DNA from: Allolobophora icterica
Taxonomy: Eukaryota; Annelida; Clitellata; Crassiclitellata; Lumbricidae
Direction of reading: 5' to 3'
DNA: 64,000 nucleotides
Assembly: GCA_963556255.1 (NCBI GenBank)
Contig: OY744608.1
Span: 11,238,019-11,302,018 of the forward strand
Shown here: piece by piece, positions 53,021-63,709 of the stretch
How the letters are laid out: the number at the start of each line of letters is the position of its first letter
How positions within the stretch are numbered: the first letter of the stretch is position 1
Made by a program: the position numbers and the translations under genes
Notes under the pieces: model-generated
What the model was told of the DNA's origin: nothing
Seen by the model: the letters and a program-made list of their open reading frames with translations, nothing else
The model's database searches: none

Positions 53021-54540
53021 TCATTTTAGTGAAAGAATCACATACAACATATATGTGCATTGCATCGTGTGACTTTGCGTGCGTCAAAATGTTTGTAATA
53101 AATAATAATAAATAACATATAAATGATGAAATTACTTTTCCTGTCGTATTTAGAGCGCATTTAATGCGTTTTGGGGTCAGTGGGTACACATCCAACAAAG
53201 CATAGCCCGTGCTACGCACTAATTCATACAGATAGACCCGGTTTTCACAAGTAGACCCGACGAAGTCGAAAACGGCTGATGAGTAATCTCATAAGCTCAC
53301 CCCGAGATTTGGTGTGAAGTGTCAAGGACCTCACCTGGCAGCCTTAATTGTCGTCTGGCCGAGTGGCACGTTTTGTTCCACGTCTGTGTAGCTTCACAGG
53401 GACGGTATGTGTACAATCATTTTGAGCATTTCGTCTCACTCAGCTAGAATCGCTAAAGGGACAGAAGTACTAAACTATCTTACTTCCCTTTTGTCTTTCT
53501 CCTCAGTAGCTTCACAAGACCTTGCTCTCGTTGCCATTTTAATCAGTTGATATCTCATCCCGCTTAATTAAGAAGCGTGAATGGGAAAGATAACTAGATA
53601 TAGTTAAATATCCTTCTTCTATGATTTCGAATTTTAACCGCAGATCTGGGTTGAAAGCAAAATACTCTGTCACCCACACTATTGGAGCCTACGCCCATTT
53701 CGTTGAAGATTGAATCAAACATAATCAACAAAGAGCAAAATTACTTTCAAAATAACAAAGAACGATCTCTAACAGTAGCCTAACATGTTTAAGACGTGGT
53801 TAGAAAGTGAGGAATCTCCACATATGGAGATGGCACTTAAAAAGGCCTACAGTAATAAAAAATAAAGTTATGTGAGCGACAAAATCACATCACGATGCAA
53901 AGTTTGTAGGCCTACTTCCCTCGCTTAGACCTTTTTCATTTGGTCCACGCTGCTTTCACTGGATTTTTCCTTTAAGCCATTGTTGCTTTTGCAGGGTTTT
54001 CTCTTAATGAAAGAATGCAGCTTTTCTTTTATATTTATAGTTCGTATGCTCCTAAATGCCGTCCTCAAAATACGCATTAAATAACATATAATCGATTCAT
54101 AAATAATTTTAAACTTGCAAATGGAATTGGCCTCAAATATCAATCAATCAATCAATCAATCAATCTATCAATCAATCAATCAATCAATTAATCAAACCAT
54201 TTTATTGAAGTTGTTTGAAAACAAAGCAGTATCAACATAACAGTATCAGCATTTGCAGCAAAAGGAGACCCATAAGGGATATTAATCCCGCTATGTAGGG
54301 CCACCTAAGAATTATTACTATCACAATAAATGTCATTATCTGTATGAATTACTGCGTAGCACGGACTATGCTTTGTTAGATGTGTACCCATTGACCCAAA
54401 AATGCATTAAATGCGTTCTAAATACGACAAGACAAGTAATTTCATCACTTATTTATTATTATTAATTACGAAAATTTTTAACGCACGCAAAGTCATACGT
54501 TTCAATGCAAATAGGTTGTATGTGATTCCTTCACTCACTG
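53021..54540. repeat. Large inverted repeat, arms about 200 bp, 1.1 kb spacer
   Basis: The left arm (about 53021-53235) contains TTTAATGCGTTTTGGGGTCA, GTGGGTACACATCCAACAAA and GCATAGCCCGTGCTACGCAC. The right arm (about 54340-54535) is its reverse complement (GTGCGTAGCACGGACTATGC; TGACCCAAAAATGCATTAAA; ACGCACGCAAAGTCATACG). Part of the arm resembles the inhibitor promoter block (TTTAATGCATTTCTAGGGTCAGTGGGTACGC at 26515). The spacer has (CAAT)n at 54140-54190 and a LINE-like 3' end. No gene. Confidence 0.75.
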
Positions 54541-54656
54541 CACTCGCCACCATTATTGTCGTCACCATCATCATTGTTCTCATCATCGTTATCACTTGAC
54601 ACTCTTGAATGATGATCGTGATCATCAGTTCAGATTAAATGTCTAAGAATTCCTGT
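54541..54656 (+). repeat. Segmental duplication copy 2, left piece
   Basis: CACCATCATCATTGTTCTCATCATCG and TGATGATCGTGATCATCAGTTCAG match 48930-49060. Collinearity resumes at 58264 beyond the LINE. Confidence 0.75.
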
Positions 54657-57600
54657 GAAATCGTAATCGTAATCGTAATCTCCAAACTTCTAAAGCGCCA
54701 CTCGAAGGCCAAGCGCAGGACACCAGCCTATTCACGAGCGCTACGTCAGATCAGAGGGAGTTTCCAGAGAGTAGTCCAAAAGAGGTCCAAGTCCAAAGTC
54801 CAGGGGCCAAACCAAATCAAAGGGGGTTTCCAGAGAGTAGTCTAAAAGAGGTCCAGGTCCGATTTCCAGGGTACCAGATCAGGAGGTTTCCAGAGAGTGG
54901 TCCAAAAGAGGTCCAAGTCCAAATTCCAGGAGGCCAAACCAAATCAAAAGGGGGTTTCCAGAGAGTAGTCCAAAAGAGGTCCAAGTCCGATTTCCAAGGT
55001 ACCATATCAGGAGAGGCAGAGCAGCTGTCCAGACGGGTGTCATTTACGGCGAGAAGAATTGGAAGGCGGAGTATCAGATGAGTCAGGGTAGGGGTATTTG
55101 AAAAGGTGAGACTTCAGTTTTGAGTGGAAAGCCCGGTGGGTGATAGATAGAGGAACATGAGGATGAAGGACGGGTTGCAATGATGATGGAGGCAACAAGA
55201 AACTGCGAAATTCAGGGGGGAGATCATTCCGGAGGCGTGGTGCTGTGATGGAAATGGCTCGGTTGGAGAACTTGAGGTGAGTAGTGACTGGGGGTCGAGA
55301 AAGACTGAGAATTGAGGATGATCGGGTGGAGCGGGTTGTCTGAATGGTGAAGAGATCACGAAGGTACTTGGGCTGGGAATATTGTAGGGAGTTGTAGGTT
55401 AGTGATAGGACTTTGTAGTGGATTCGCTCTGGGACTTTTAACCAATGGAGTGATTTGAGGACGGAAGTGATATGATGATGCTTGGGCGTTCTAGTGACAG
55501 CTCTGGCTAGTGAGTTTTGGATAAGCTGTAGACGCTTGATTTGAGTGGATTCAAGGTTGAGGAAAAGAGAATTGCAGTAATCAAGCTTCGAATGAACAAT
55601 GCCTCCACCATTGCTACCTCAGCAATGGTGGAGGCAGTTTTAAGGTCAAGCATGGGTCGTATGCGTCGGAGGTCACGAATGTGCATGAAGCAGGAGCGCG
55701 AGAGGTTGGAGATGTGGTTAGAGAAGGAGAGGTGTGGATCAAAAATAACACCAAGATTGCGAACAGGGGAGTCAGAGGTGAAGGTGAGTGACGATGAGTT
55801 AGTCGAAAGGTTTATGGAAGGATCAGGGATTTTCTTGATTTTTTGATCAGGAAGGCCTAGGATGATGAATTCGGTTTTGGAAAGGTTAAGGCAGAGAAGA
55901 TTGGATGACATCCACTGTGAAATAAGGTTAACCACGTTGAGTAGTTGTGCGATGGCGGTGGAAAAAGAGCCTGGGGAGAAGGATATGAAAAGTTGGGTGT
56001 CATCTGCATAGAGATGGTGGTCGACAGAGGATGATTTTATGAGATGACTTAAAGGAGTGGTATAAAGGATGAAAAGTAGTGGACCCAGGACGGAGCCTTG
56101 AGGGACACCACAGGAAAGAGGAAGGGGTTGTGAGCAGTGGCTGGAGGCTTTAACATAGAAGGATCGAGAAGACAAGTAGGACTGGAACCAGAGTAGAGCA
56201 GTGCCAGAGACGCCAAACCAAGAAGATAGTCGTTGAAGAAGGAGGTTGTGATCAATGGTGTCGAATGCGCCGGAGATGTCGAGAAGACAGAGGCAAGAGA
56301 CTTGCTGATGGCTGACGGCAGAGACCAGTTTATTGTACAGAGAGGCAAGTAAAGTTTCTGTGGAGTGGTGTTTAGTGAAGCCAGAGTGGTGGGGGCTAAG
56401 AAGTGAATTCGAAGAGAGGTAGGGGAGGGAGGGGCATGTTGTCTCAATTTTTACTTTTTTGGTTGTGTGCACTGCGTAAATAAAGTTATTACAAATCCTA
56501 TGAATGTACTGGGGAGGTATACCATTCCTTGACATAGTAAACGAAAAATAATGACAAAATATTAAAACGCACTATTTAAAAAAATAGTTTAAACATGAGC
56601 CCCAACATGTGACAACTTACCCCGACATCGGGGTATGTTGTCTCGCAGATGGGGGCATGTTGTCACAAATAACATTTGACCCTGAAAAATTAAACTTAAT
56701 ATTGTAGGAATATTCGAAATCAATTATAAAAAGTCTAATCCGACTATAAATAATAAAACCTGTCAACTGACAACAAAAAACAGATTATGTCAACTACAAA
56801 AAGCTACAAAGACGTAGAGTCGTTGACAAGAATTCTACTTCTGAACTACTCCATTTTCCCTATCAGCAAAATCGGAATACGACGTGTATAAATCAAGATC
56901 AACGACGTCTTAAATGCTTATATTATGTAACGGAGGGATCTGTCTTCAGCTAGCTGGCTCGGATATGTTTAACCAGGACAGTTGTTGATTCTGAGATTGT
57001 GAGGGACTGAGGGGTGAAGAGTCATATCAAAGCTGACAACATGAGTGTGGGTCCATATACGAATGTAAATGATGGACATAGAAGCTTGCGCTTTGACCTA
57101 AATCTCCACATCCCGATATGACTGACAACCATACGGCGGAGAATGAGGGTGATTTCAGAATTTTCTAAAAAGAGTGTAACCATGACCCAGATCTGTGGCG
57201 TCTACGCGCCAGTCACGGCGGTCAGTCTGTCGGGTGACCTGCGTGGCTAAGAGTCTGTCTGTCTGACTGCCTATATCTCAGTTCGTCTGGCTCTCGGTTT
57301 ACCTGTGTGTAGAAGTACTTTCGTACTTTTGTGGTACATACTTCTCACTCTGTATGCATACACGAAGCAAGGCGAAGACTGCGATCACTGGGAAGGCACA
57401 ATAGTAATCGTAATCTCCAAACTATTAAATCGCCACTAGAAGGCCAAGAGCAGGGCACCAGTCTATTCACGAGCGTTACGTCAAATCTGAGGGAGTTTTC
57501 CAGAGAGTAGTCCAAAACAGGTCCGAGCCCGGTTTCCAGAAGGCCAAATCAAATCAGAGGATAAGGTTTCCTGAGAGTAGTCCCAAGGAGGTCCGAAACC

Positions 57601-58264
57601 GGTTTCCAGAGGGCCAGATCAAAAGAGGAGGCAGTCAATATTTTGATCATTAAACAAAATATTGTAGACCTATATATATCCTGAAAATTAAACAGTCGAA
57701 CCGCTATAGCATAATAAAATGTGACACAAACAATGACAGGGTATGTTTTGTCTCAAGCTTAAATTTGCATGGGGTATGTTGTCACAAATTGTGACAACAT
57801 ACCCCTTGCAAAAAATTCCTGAAGTTAACATCACCAGTGCAAAGCAAGTGCCATTAACGTTCCAGCGCATTTCATACTAATTTAGCGGGTTTATAAGCTA
57901 AATAACGGTCTAAAAACAATTTGTATATGTGAAAAACTCTTTCAACACTATGAAAATCATTAACAAGCAAGAAGATGCTTTTGGGTTGTGAAAAAAATGA
58001 CTTTTTGCCTGCTAACTAACCTTTATAGCTGTATTAACCAAAGTTGCTTATAAATGATCTGGATGGTGTGTACACACATCCTGATGATGTCAGCGCCCAA
58101 AAGAACATACAGTTTTTGCTACACGATTGTTGAGACAACTTACCCGTGAGACAACATGCCCCTCCCTCCCCTAGTCATTTAGCCGAGAAAGTACAATTCG
58201 TTCAGTTAATTTTGATAGAAAGGAAAGATTGGAGATTGGGCGGTAGTTGGATAGATTTTCCTTG
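54657..58264 (-). mobile_element. 5'-truncated CR1/L2-type LINE, split by a nested DNA transposon
   Basis: Minus-strand RT. ENLSNYRPISNLSFLSKLTE (about 58255-58190) continues after the nested insert with YLSSNSLLSPHHSGFTKHHS (about 56418). FDTIDHNLLLQRL, GVPQGSVLGPLLFIL and YADDTQLF (YADD codons about 56011-56000) are the catalytic RT motifs, inside the open frame 56535-55507. Then HIRDLRRIRPMLDLKTAS and, after a frameshift near 55620, the usual LINE C-terminus. The 3' UTR has four about 65-base repeats (54755-55000, TTTCCAGAGAGTAGTCCAAA on plus) and ends in a (GATTAC)n-type tail at 54657-54675. 5' truncation at 58264 matches the break in the duplicated segment. Confidence 0.92.
56422..58171. 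mobile_element. TA-duplicating DNA transposon inside the LINE RT
   Basis: The ends are inverted repeats of 25 bases (GGGGAGGGAGGGGCATGTTG plus TCTCA, and the inverse at 58147-58171). TA lies on both sides (56420-56421, 58172-58173). Removing the element and one TA restores the RT reading RLND|YLSSNS in frame. Further ATGTTGTCxC words occur inside at 56630-56670 and 57760-57810, including the palindromic pair GTTGTCACAAATTGTGACAA. No transposase was found. It contains a second LINE 3' fragment (57410-57620). Non-autonomous, 1750 bases. Confidence 0.88.
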
Positions 58265-58389
58265 GGTCTCTCCTAGTGTTATTTTGTCATCATTAATAAT
58301 TTTGTTTACGGTTAATATTGAAAACAACTGCGCAATCGGAAGTTTCTCTTGAAACTCAGTAGTAAAAAGTTTTTTTAAAATTTTCTTAA
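58265..58389 (+). repeat. Segmental duplication copy 2, middle piece
   Basis: It matches 49095-49180 (TCTCCTAGTxTTATTTTxTCATC ... GAAACTCAGTA). It ends at the TTAA used by the piggyBac element. Confidence 0.75.
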
Positions 58390-58635
58390 CCCTTAGGGCG
58401 CCGCCGACGTGTTTACACGTTATGGCAAATCTCCATCCATACGCCGCCGACGTGTTTACACGTTTTTTAGAGTGCCGTAGTTTACTTATTTATAACTTTG
58501 TTGTTTATATTCCACAACGTGACCTGACACCATTTCCTGTTTGGCCATTGGCCAAAGTATATTATGGGAACCCAAATAATATAATTTAGGTCAACTAATT
58601 TGCATAAATGAATAATTAATTAGGTAGCTTTCAAC

Positions 58636-60841
58636 ATGGCGAAACGTAGAAAAACAAATTTTAGTGTGCAGGAAGTCATTGATGAAATATTTGCTGATTC
58701 CGATTCGGACTATGTTGCGACTTCTAGTAGTAATAGTGATGATTCATCGGATGATTCAGAACTTTGCTGCGATGAAAATGATGTCGAATTTAGCTCAGAT
58801 GACACAGTTGTTGTGGGAAATTCCCGGAATAATTCTCCTGACGCCGGTATAATTTTCGTTTTTTCTTGCAGTAAATACTAGTTCTAGTAGTTATTATGCA
58901 CTTTTTCCTCATTTAGTATTTACATAATATACCCATAGTAAAATACACATATATAAACTAGATGATACTGTTATTTGTAGGCATATAACATTGTATTCGA
59001 ACCTGAGTTTGGCCTTCAGTTCCAGTTTCTATTCCTATGTCATGTCCATGTGTACCACTGGTTTGTTCATTTGACTGTAGGAATAAACCCCACGAGACCA
59101 TGTGTACCACTGGTTTGTTCATTTTACTGTAGGAATAAACCCCACTAGACGAGGAAGAGGCCGTGGGAGAGGAGCAACAAGAGGAAGGGGAAGGGGAATT
59201 CCAGCACAGAATTCACGCCAGAGCCTTGCATCGAGACAAAGAAACCCTACCAGTTCACCATCTGAATTGCATTCTGAGTGGCAGAAAAATGATAGAGAAG
59301 TTGAAGAATTTCCATTTGTTGGTGCATCGGGCATACAGGTTCCTATTCCAGATTCGGTGCTGGGATTCGTTCAACTTTTCTGCCTAACAGCTGATGATTT
59401 GAAGCTTATTGCGGAAGAAACAAACCGATATGCCGACCAGTTTTTTGTGAACACACCAATGGATTCATTGCCGGCTACATCAAGGATTAGATCTTGGAAA
59501 CCAACAAATGATGAGGAACTCAAGCTGTTTTTTGCTCTTGTTATAGCCATGGGATTAGTTGTGAAACCAAAACTGGAAGACTACTGGACAATGGATGAAG
59601 TTTGTGAAACACCATTTTTTGGAACTATTATGAATCGAAATCGATTTGAACTGATACTCAAATTTCTGCATGCAGCCAACACTAGTCAGATAAAGAAAAG
59701 AGGGGAAGATGGCTATGATCCTTTATTTCGTGTTAGAGAGTTGAATACAAGGTACGTGGAGAGAAGTAAGAATGTGTACATTCCAGAACGAGAGCTTGCT
59801 CTAGATGAAGCTACTATGTTGTGGAAAGGCAATGTTTCGTACCGTGTTTACAATCCAATGAAACCAGTGAAGTTTGGAGTAAAGATTTATGAATTATGTG
59901 AATCTAGTTCTGGGTATGCCATTGACTGGCAGATATACACTGGAAAGACGGATGCTGCACAGGAACATGGACACACGTATCGTGTGGTTTTTGATCTACT
60001 CGGTGAACGACTTCAGAACCTTGGTTACAGAGTTTACGTTGACCGATACTACACTAGTCCTACTTTGTTCTCAGATTTGTATCAGCGTAAAATTGGTGCA
60101 ACTGGAACAGTGATGCCTAACAGGAAGGGCATGCCTCAGGAGGTAAAAGCTATGAAATTGAAACGCGGTGAATATGTTGTTTACAGCAAGGAGTATCTAC
60201 GATGTTTGAAATGGAAGGACAAGCGCGACGTTTACATGCTGACAACAGTGCACTCGTGTACAATGGCAGACACGGGATGGAACGACAGAAAGACAGGTGA
60301 CAAGATAATGAAACCCCAGTGCATCATTGACTATAACAAGCATATGGGTGGGGTAGATCGCAACGATCAGATGGCAAAATATTACGGCTTTGCTAGGAAG
60401 GTAATGAAGGTATGGAAGAAGGAATTTTTCTTCCTCCTCAATACAATGGTGCTGCAGGGCTATATTTTGTATTTGAAATATACAACTGATAGACCCAAAC
60501 TCAGTCACTATCAGTTCCAGTTGGCCCTGGTGCGCGAGTTGATCACATCCTCCAGGTGCACTGAATTGCTGCCGAAACACCATCAGCGACGTTCATCCGT
60601 TGACATCGAACCAGTCACACGTCTCACTGCCAGACATTTCCCATCGTATATTCCTCGCACAGAGAAGAAGGAGCATCCACTGAGGAAGTGTGTGGTGTGC
60701 AAGGGAAAGAACATACGGAAAGAGACTATCTACTGGTGTAGCAGTTGTGGTGTTGCTTTATGCACTGCGCCTTGCTTCGAGGACTATCACATAAAGAAGC
60801 ATTATTCCAACCAGACTAATACATCTGACAGTGACTACTAA
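58636..60841 (+). CDS. piggyBac transposase, two exons, 639 aa
   Basis: Join 58636-58846, 59133-60841. Exon 1 gives MAKRRKTNFSVQEVIDEIFA and a Ser/Asp-rich acidic stretch; donor G|GTATAA. Exon 2 follows TTTTACTGTAG with an Arg-Gly repeat (RGRGRGRGATRGRGRG). The DDE core shows LALDEATMLWKG (Asp295), YVDRYYTS (Asp374) and YNKHMGGVDRNDQM (Asp479, Asp482), all four catalytic acids of the family. The C-terminal Cys-rich zinc-binding end starts at about residue 590 (CVVCKGKN...WCSSCGVALC). Length is typical. It acts in the nucleus, cutting and pasting at TTAA. No stop interrupts it, so it may be active or very recently active. Splicing at the second of two duplicated acceptors is required for frame. 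Confidence 0.93.
59049..59152 (+). repeat. 52-bp tandem duplication carrying the transposase splice acceptor
   Basis: TGTGTACCACTGGTTTGTTC ... CTGTAGGAATAAACCCCACxAGAC occurs at 59049 and again at 59101. Exon 2 from the first acceptor (59081) would meet TAG within about 23 codons because 52 is not a multiple of three. The second acceptor (59133) is in frame. Confidence 0.88.
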
Positions 60842-61015
60842 AACTTACAATAGAACTGGTGTGAAACAATGATGATTTGCAGCATTATAATCATGGCAGT
60901 GTCCATTTTACATTATATTTTGTTATATTCATGTTTTTCGCTGAAAATGCCAAAAATAGCCAGCGGTTGGGTTAAGAAAATAAAAAAAATAGTTGGCGCC
61001 CGAAGGGTTTCTTAA

Positions 61016-61790
61016 TAATACAGGTCCTGAACTAATTCCAGATTTCTTGCGATATATCTTTATCGTGGTAAGTTAATATTGACCTTTGAGGTAGCAAAGA
61101 CAATGGTGACAAAAAAAACTAGCAAAGACAGTGACAAAAGGAAAACCCATCAAAGACAATGGTGGCTCAAGTAAGTACAAACTGTGAGTCGCAATATCAT
61201 TTGGTGGCTCATATAACCATTTACTTAGACATTTACTGGTGGTTCGTCAAAGTAGGCTACTATTCCCATATACCTCAGTACTTCTCAGAAATCAGAAGCG
61301 ATGATGCCGTTTGACACGGTGGCCTTATTGGTTATAGCGCTCTCCTAGTGACGTGCACATTGGCATAATGTTTAGCGGCGTTAAAGAATGTCATACGGAT
61401 GTTGAGACTTGTTATTGAGTACTTTTTCTACACCTTAACTTTAAATTTATATTGTAACTTTCTGTAGGCATTCGAAACATCGAGAGCCGTTCTGAAAAGA
61501 AATCGCGAGAGTTGTCAGTTAATAGACTGTTCAGTCATTGATAAACCAGATACAGTCAATTCCAGAAGGCGAGTGAGTGAACACGCGGATATCTGACGGA
61601 GTAAGTGAGCGAGGGAGTGAGCGAATTAGTGATTGAGCGCTAGGAATGTATATAGCATCATTTGACGGATTCCTCCTAAGCAGCCTCGAACTGAAAATCG
61701 TCTGATTATAGACTAAGCGCCGTTATCGTAATGTACAATCGAGGATAGCGTTAATTGAAACCCAATCTCTGAATTAATGAACTTTCAACT
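61016..61790 (+). repeat. Segmental duplication copy 2, right part
   Basis: It aligns with 50590-51370: CCAGATTTCTTGxGATAT, AATGTTTAGCGGCGTTAAAGAATGTCATxCGG, CGAGTGAGTGAACAxGCGGATATCTGACGG. The SINE-like tRNA piece at 61318 has decayed (TTGGTTATAGCGCTCTCC). No gene. Confidence 0.75.
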
Positions 61791-61799
61791 GCGTAATAA

Positions 61800-62470
61800 T
61801 GAGCATCAATGTGCAAAAGACAGAAAGTCAGCTCATTGAAAGGGGGAAACACCCAGTTTCAACTAGAGGTGGATGTTCAAAATCTGGAGCAAAAGGAGGG
61901 ATTCGTATACCAGGGAGGATATATCAACGCAAAGGGCGAATCTGAGTAGGATGTGTAACGAAGAATTGGGTTGGCAAGAGGAATACTACAGGCACTACAC
62001 AAGGTGTGGAGTGCGAGGGAAATCACCAGGACCACCAAAGTACAGGTGTATGAGACACTTGTGCTAAACGTGTTATTGTATAATTCGGAGACATGGACAC
62101 TGAAGGAGGTGCAGCTGAGGGTGATCGAAATGGTATGTTTACGAAGGATAGTGGGAGTCACCAGAAGAGACAGGATAAGAAATACGGAGATACACAGCAG
62201 ATTGAAGATACAGCTATTTCGGCCACATATCAAGAATGTGAAATGAAAGATACCCGAATATAGCGCTACACGGATACGTACATGGAGAGCGGAGGAGGGA
62301 AGACCAAGGTTACGATGGATTGGTGGGATTCGAGAGGACTGCAAGGAGATGGGCCTATCCGTGCAGGAGGCTATACAGAGAGCACAGGACAGGGAGAAGT
62401 GGAGACTCACCATAGATGAGCGGCTATTGCGGGCTGGGGCATCGCCAAAGCCGCAAAGAAGCCATAAGAA
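61800..62470 (+). pseudogene. RTE-like LINE reverse-transcriptase C-terminal remnant
   Basis: With frameshifts the plus strand reads ALHKVWSAREITRTTKVQVY, ETLVLNVLLYNSETWTLKEV, RRIVGVTRRDRIRNTEIHS, then GRPRLRWIGGIREDCKEMGL and AIQRAQDREKWR. These are the ordered C-terminal motifs (LLY.SETW, RRI.G..R.DR.RN, GRP..RW). The long minus-strand frame over it is its antisense shadow. Confidence 0.85.
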
Positions 62471-63289
62471 TAGTGTTACGAGCTCCCTACCGTTAAAACG
62501 CGGAATCTGCGTACAGTGGCAAAAGGCAGGGGAACTACATGCTGGCATGGGACTACACGTGAAGAAGACACTCGCCTCACCAGACGATTTCAAGAACGAG
62601 CTATACAAGAAGGGTAACGACGGTTACCGCCAGCCTTACTTTAGTGTGTAATACGTCACCCGGAAGTACCTTCTTGTAAATGGCTGAGCGTGCACATTAC
62701 GTCCGCGACTCTCGGCTGCAAAGTAGTCATAGTTGCGCTACAACAAGGGTTCGATTGTTGCACGACAGGCTTCCTACTGAGCGACACTCCAGCTAGATAA
62801 GGGAACTTCATAAATCTAGATTGGCGATCGATTATAGATACTTCGAGCGACGAACCGAAAACTTTTAATCGTTCGATAAATCCGTTCCATGGCTACGACA
62901 ATTCATGCAGACCCTATTAAATTTGGTGTCTTAACACCTTTTTCGCTTTTAATGCATGGTCTTGTTCTTCTACCCCTTCGAAATCTCGCTAGATGAACCC
63001 TACATATATATGCTTTACAAAATAATCTTACTTTATCATTTGTAAGCCAGCCATTTTTAATAAAAACTTTAACCGACTTCGTGAGAGCGGCTCGGCAGGG
63101 AAGCAAACGAGACCTTGCTTTCTATGCGTTATCACACTCCACCTGCGATATTGTTTTTTGTCAAGGCTATTATCTAACTTCCTATGCAAGAGATGAATTT
63201 TATAGCACCAGACTGTTTGCAACGCCCTCATGAAAGAGATAAATTATATAGCACCATACTGTTTGGAAGCGTTATATGACATACTACTA
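62471..63289 (+). other. Spacer and far-upstream block of PIN-E
   Basis: Bases 62471-62650 continue the open frame of the LINE remnant without recognisable motifs. From about 62840 (TACTTCGAGCGACGAACCGA; GTTCGATAAATCCGTTCCATGG; AATGCATGGTCTTGTTCTTC) it matches 26150-26290 and 37950-38090. Bases 63150-63260 hold two versions of GAGATxAATTxTATAGCACCA. Confidence 0.55.
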
Positions 63290-63560
63290 TACACTGCATT
63301 CGGTCGAAGAAATGCAAATGAGCGCCTATCTGTCTATAATTATATCGGATTTAATGCATTTCTAGAGTCAGTAAGTACGCAGGTGTTACATTCATCAGTG
63401 CATTTCAAGCATATATACATGTGCTAAATGAGTTTCATAAGATTTAAGAGCTTCAATCATTGCTATAGGCTGTTACTCTACTGTGCACATAATTCCGACG
63501 GCCATCAAACGCTATAAATTCTTCTCGAGCAAACTCCTTAACAATGCTCGTCCTGTAGAA
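63290..63560 (+). promoter_or_regulatory. Relic promoter cassette upstream of PIN-E
   Basis: It contains GAAATGCAAATGAGCGCC, TTTAATGCATTTCTAGAGTC, then CCGACGGCCATCAAACGCTATAAATTC with an intact TATAAAT (63513-63519). The following ACAATGCTCGTCCTGTAGAATC is not exon 1, as at 14570. The tandem cassette pair is therefore shared by PIN-B and PIN-E. Confidence 0.6.
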
Positions 63561-63709
63561 TCTATCCAACCTCAAGGTGGCATGTTATTGTCTTATTAAT
63601 ATTGCTGCCATTCAGGAAAGCTATTGCTAGACACTTTTGCATTATGAAGATGCCAGAGTTTTAATCAAAATTGTTGGCATTTATATTTTCTGTAAACAGA
63701 TCAAATGCG

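Larger units (their letters stand above)
58390..61007 (+). mobile_element. piggyBac element, nearly intact
   Basis: TTAA at 58386-58389 is followed by CCCTTAGGGCGCC. The right end is GGCGCCCGAAGGG, the inverse with one mismatch. On the right the bases next to the end are TTTC and a TTAA follows at 61012, so the right target site is altered. CGCCGCCGACGTGTTTACACG occurs twice just inside the left end (58399 and 58442), a probable transposase-binding repeat. It carries the transposase gene below. Confidence 0.92.

Noticed and set aside
55541..55846. Plus-strand 101-codon Met/Arg/Glu-rich frame
   Set aside because: It is the antisense shadow of the minus-strand LINE RT.
61877..62608. 243-codon minus-strand frame rich in Ser, Leu and Cys
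   Set aside because: It is antisense to the RTE-like remnant, whose motifs are on the plus strand.
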